Source: JAUZOB01 sp963692465 (GTDB taxonomy: Bacteria; Bacteroidota; Bacteroidia; Bacteroidales; Prolixibacteraceae). Taken from it: a stretch of 64,000 nucleotides of DNA. Position numbers and translations under genes: made by a program. Numbering within the stretch: position 1 is the first letter of the stretch; each line of letters starts with the position of its first letter. Where the stretch lies: the NCBI GenBank assembly GCA_963692465.1, contig OY829943.1, positions 3,348,001 through 3,412,000 of the forward strand, read 5' to 3'. Of this stretch, positions 62,020-64,000 are shown piece by piece. Below the pieces are notes generated by a model. That model had not been told where the DNA came from and searched no databases. It saw only the letters and a program-made list of their open reading frames with translations.

Positions 62020-62261
62020 ATGTATTTGTTCGGTCTTTTGTTTCGCTATAGCTTAGGGCAACCTATGCAATTGAGACAGAAGAGGTGGTAAATATTAATT
62101 ACGGGAAAAAGTTTAAGTTTCATTTAGAACATCGACAAGCAGAAATCAATGTTTTTTATGGTAAGAAAGGGTTTTCTGTTATTCAGTCCCCGAAAAATGG
62201 TACGGATACAGAGTTAAACGAAGTGACCTGCCAGATTATATGTGAATTATTGCTATCGTGA
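62020..62261 (+). CDS. Small, probably frameshifted gene before cas2
   Basis: An ATG 1 bp after the cmr6 stop opens 23 codons (MYLFGLLFRYSLGQPMQL...) ending at 62091. A second frame, open from 62052 to 62261, reads IETEEVVNINYGKKFKFHLE followed by a PKNGTDTEL block and ends overlapping the cas2 GTG (GTGA coupling). The second frame is clearly protein-like but has no good start (GTG 62085 or ATT 62070). The two parts would join by a -1 shift. No classical slippery site, so a decayed or mis-start gene is likeliest. Confidence 0.5.
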
Positions 62262-62749
62262 AAGGGAAACGTAAATCGATAGTCAAACAGTTAACGTTTG
62301 TTGAGAAAGTAAGGCGTTTGCATCGTGCAGGGATCGAATGTTCTCCGGCACCTAATCGTACGAATACGGATGATGGAGAGATTGACAACTTGAATTTACG
62401 AATTAAACGGATTTTAGGAATTGTAGAAAATTATAGCGGAAATTCAAAAGAGATGATCTATTTTGTAATGTATGATATTGAAAACAATAAGGTTCGGAGC
62501 TTGATTTCAAAATATCTTTTGAAAAAGGGTTGTATGAGGGTACAGAAATCGATTTTTCTGGCGGATACCGATAGAAAGGTATATGACGATATCCGGAAGG
62601 ATTTGCATGAGGTGCAGCAGTGTTATGATAATAATGACAGTATTTTGTTGGTTCCGGTCTCAACGGATGAAATTCAGGCGATGAAGATTATTGGGCAAAA
62701 TATTGATGTTGATTTGATTTTAAAGAATAGGAATACATTGTTTTTTTAG
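62258..62749 (+). CDS. cas2: Cas2 with N-terminal extension
   Basis: A 163-aa protein from a GTG start. The Cas2 ferredoxin core begins at about residue 65 with KEMIYFVMYDIENNKVRSLI, where the Asp in YDI is the conserved metal residue, and continues to DDSILLVP-like and IIGQ blocks with a final LKNRNTLFF. The first 60 residues (FVEKVRRLHRAGIECSPAPN and so on) are an extension that I recall from other Bacteroidetes type III Cas2 proteins. No cas1 is seen in the window. Coupled to the preceding small frame; 11 bp before leader 2. Confidence 0.85.
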   Translation: MKGKRKSIVKQLTFVEKVRRLHRAGIECSPAPNRTNTDDGEIDNLNLRIKRILGIVENYSGNSKEMIYFVMYDIENNKVRSLISKYLLKKGCMRVQKSIFLADTDRKVYDDIRKDLHEVQQCYDNNDSILLVPVSTDEIQAMKIIGQNIDVDLILKNRNTLFF

Positions 62750-62760
62750 ATAAAAACAGC

Positions 62761-62926
62761 GTTCTTTGAAATATTGTAAATTGTTAAAAAATTAGGTGAA
62801 TAATTAATTAAAAAAACATGTACCTTTGCGGGCCTTTAAAAAAGCATGTTTTTTCGTTTGTTTTAGTGTTTTGAAGGGAAAACAAAGAGATATGTATTTG
62901 TTAATCAAATAAATATAAAAACAAGA
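62761..62926 (+). promoter_or_regulatory. CRISPR leader 2
   Basis: A 166-bp leader matching leader 1. TACCTTTG at 62821-62828 is the -7 box; a perfect 10-bp inverted repeat (AAAAAACATG at 62811-62820, CATGTTTTTT at 62845-62854) encloses it. The final 45 bp before the first repeat are nearly the same as in leader 1. Confidence 0.8.
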
Positions 62927-64000
62927 GTCAGTGAGTAAGTTCCAGTAAAACAAGGATTAAGACAATCCATGGATTTTCCCATTCATTAGAATCAAAGAAG
63001 TCAGTGAGTAAGTTCCAGTAAAACAAGGATTAAGACATCTTCTTCGGATAATAATGGATTTAATGCTGCTAAGTCAGTGAGTAAGTTCCAGTAAAACAAG
63101 GATTAAGACTTTGGGATTAATATATTGTTGGAACCTTCCTAAAGTCAGTGAGTAAGTTCCAGTAAAACAAGGATTAAGACCTTCAGACTTTACCTTTGCG
63201 GCTACTTCATCAAGGGTCAGTGAGTAAGTTCCAGTAAAACAAGGATTAAGACTTTGCGGCTACTTCATCAAGGATTTCGGATACTGTGTCAGTGAGTAAG
63301 TTCCAGTAAAACAAGGATTAAGACACTTTTGGCAGATTCATTAATCAAAATATTTAAAGTCAGTGAGTAAGTTCCAGTAAAACAAGGATTAAGACTGTAC
63401 TTTACGTAAGTACTAATTCCGTCTGAAAGAAGTCAGTGAGTAAGTTCCAGTAAAACAAGGATTAAGACGGTTATACCCTGTTAGATTGGTATTATACCAA
63501 ACAGTCAGTGAGTAAGTTCCAGTAAAACAAGGATTAAGACGTTGAGAATGCGCCATATCCCTTACCATCAAGTTCGTCAGTGAGTAAGTTCCAGTAAAAC
63601 AAGGATTAAGACTCTGATACAAAACTTCCGAACCCACCAAGTGTTGACGTCAGTGAGTAAGTTCCAGTAAAACAAGGATTAAGACTAGCCGCTTGGGCTC
63701 AATCGAGTCCAAACTATTGTCAGTGAGTAAGTTCCAGTAAAACAAGGATTAAGACTTCATACGAAGCAATATACACCTCGTATGAACGAGTCAGTGAGTA
63801 AGTTCCAGTAAAACAAGGATTAAGACTTCATTCAAAAATACAGGAGCTCCCATAATAGATGTCAGTGAGTAAGTTCCAGTAAAACAAGGATTAAGACATA
63901 ATCGTTTTCTGCTATTTGATCTGCACTAAGATGTCAGTGAGTAAGTTCCAGTAAAACAAGGATTAAGACGTGTGACTTCCTTGTCAGATACCTCAATTTT
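62927..64000 (+). CRISPR. CRISPR array 2, at least 15 repeats, runs off window
   Basis: 37-bp repeats as in array 1 but with A at position 22 throughout; starts at 62927, 63000, 63073, 63144, 63216, 63288, 63359, 63432, 63504, 63576, 63649, 63719, 63790, 63861 and 63933. Spacers are 33-36 bp. All visible repeats are identical. Spacers 4 and 5 overlap in sequence (see findings). The array continues past the window edge; the last spacer is cut at base 64000. Confidence 0.97.

Noticed and set aside
63413..63640. Minus-strand frame over array 2
   Set aside because: Its protein is just the translated CRISPR repeat, three times over.

Overview
The window looks like a chromosomal segment of a low-GC Bacteroidota (order Bacteroidales-like). 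Signs seen directly are a SusC/SusD pair behind an ECF sigma/FecR pair, a secreted protease with a type IX secretion sorting domain, promoters with a TAnnTTTG -7 box, and almost no Shine-Dalgarno sequences. The genus cannot be fixed from this window. No rRNA or tRNA gene was seen.

Layout. 0-4.6 kb: a MACPF-like lipoprotein, a long gene-poor stretch and an ISL3-type insertion sequence. 4.8-29.4 kb: ordinary core genes (a CPA2 antiporter, a T9SS protease, an outer-membrane propeller/HExxH protein, a metallophosphoesterase, pyrK-pyrD, a serine hydrolase, trpB, pabB/pabC-type genes, nagB, sfsA, cutC, rhaB, a rhomboid-like protein), with several clear hairpin terminators. 29.5-33 kb: a toxin-antitoxin patch (AbiE, HipAB) with gene fragments. 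33.1-41.2 kb: sigma/anti-sigma/SusC/SusD/endonuclease-exonuclease-phosphatase-family locus. 41.3-51 kb: a second accessory patch with a truncated AbiEi-like gene, a DUF4143 ATPase, a Panacea antitoxin pair, a second AbiE pair, three copies or fragments of a malate dehydrogenase gene, solo 25-46 bp inverted ends and an IS4-like element with an intact 9-bp target duplication. Many pieces in the two accessory patches are duplicates of each other, often with the middle of the gene deleted.

51-64 kb: a type III-B (Cmr) CRISPR system. Order: leader and array 1 (11 repeats), cas6, a 67-aa gene, a CorA-family membrane protein, a 189-aa two-helix membrane/coiled-coil protein, cmr1, cas10 (cmr2), cmr3, cmr4, cmr5, cmr6, a small broken-looking gene, cas2, leader and array 2 (15 repeats, running off the window). 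Genes overlap or nearly touch, so this is probably one transcript. Cas10 keeps its GGDD cyclase motif but has no HD nuclease domain. CorA-linked Cmr systems of Bacteroides are known to signal with SAM-AMP; the NrN phosphodiesterase or SAM-AMP lyase usually found with them is absent here, and an unfamiliar membrane protein sits directly after CorA. Cas1 is also not in the window. These two absences and the two small unknown genes are the most promising leads. The second lead is the recurrent arrangement in which AbiE toxin-antitoxin cassettes are flanked by direct duplications of the neighbouring gene.
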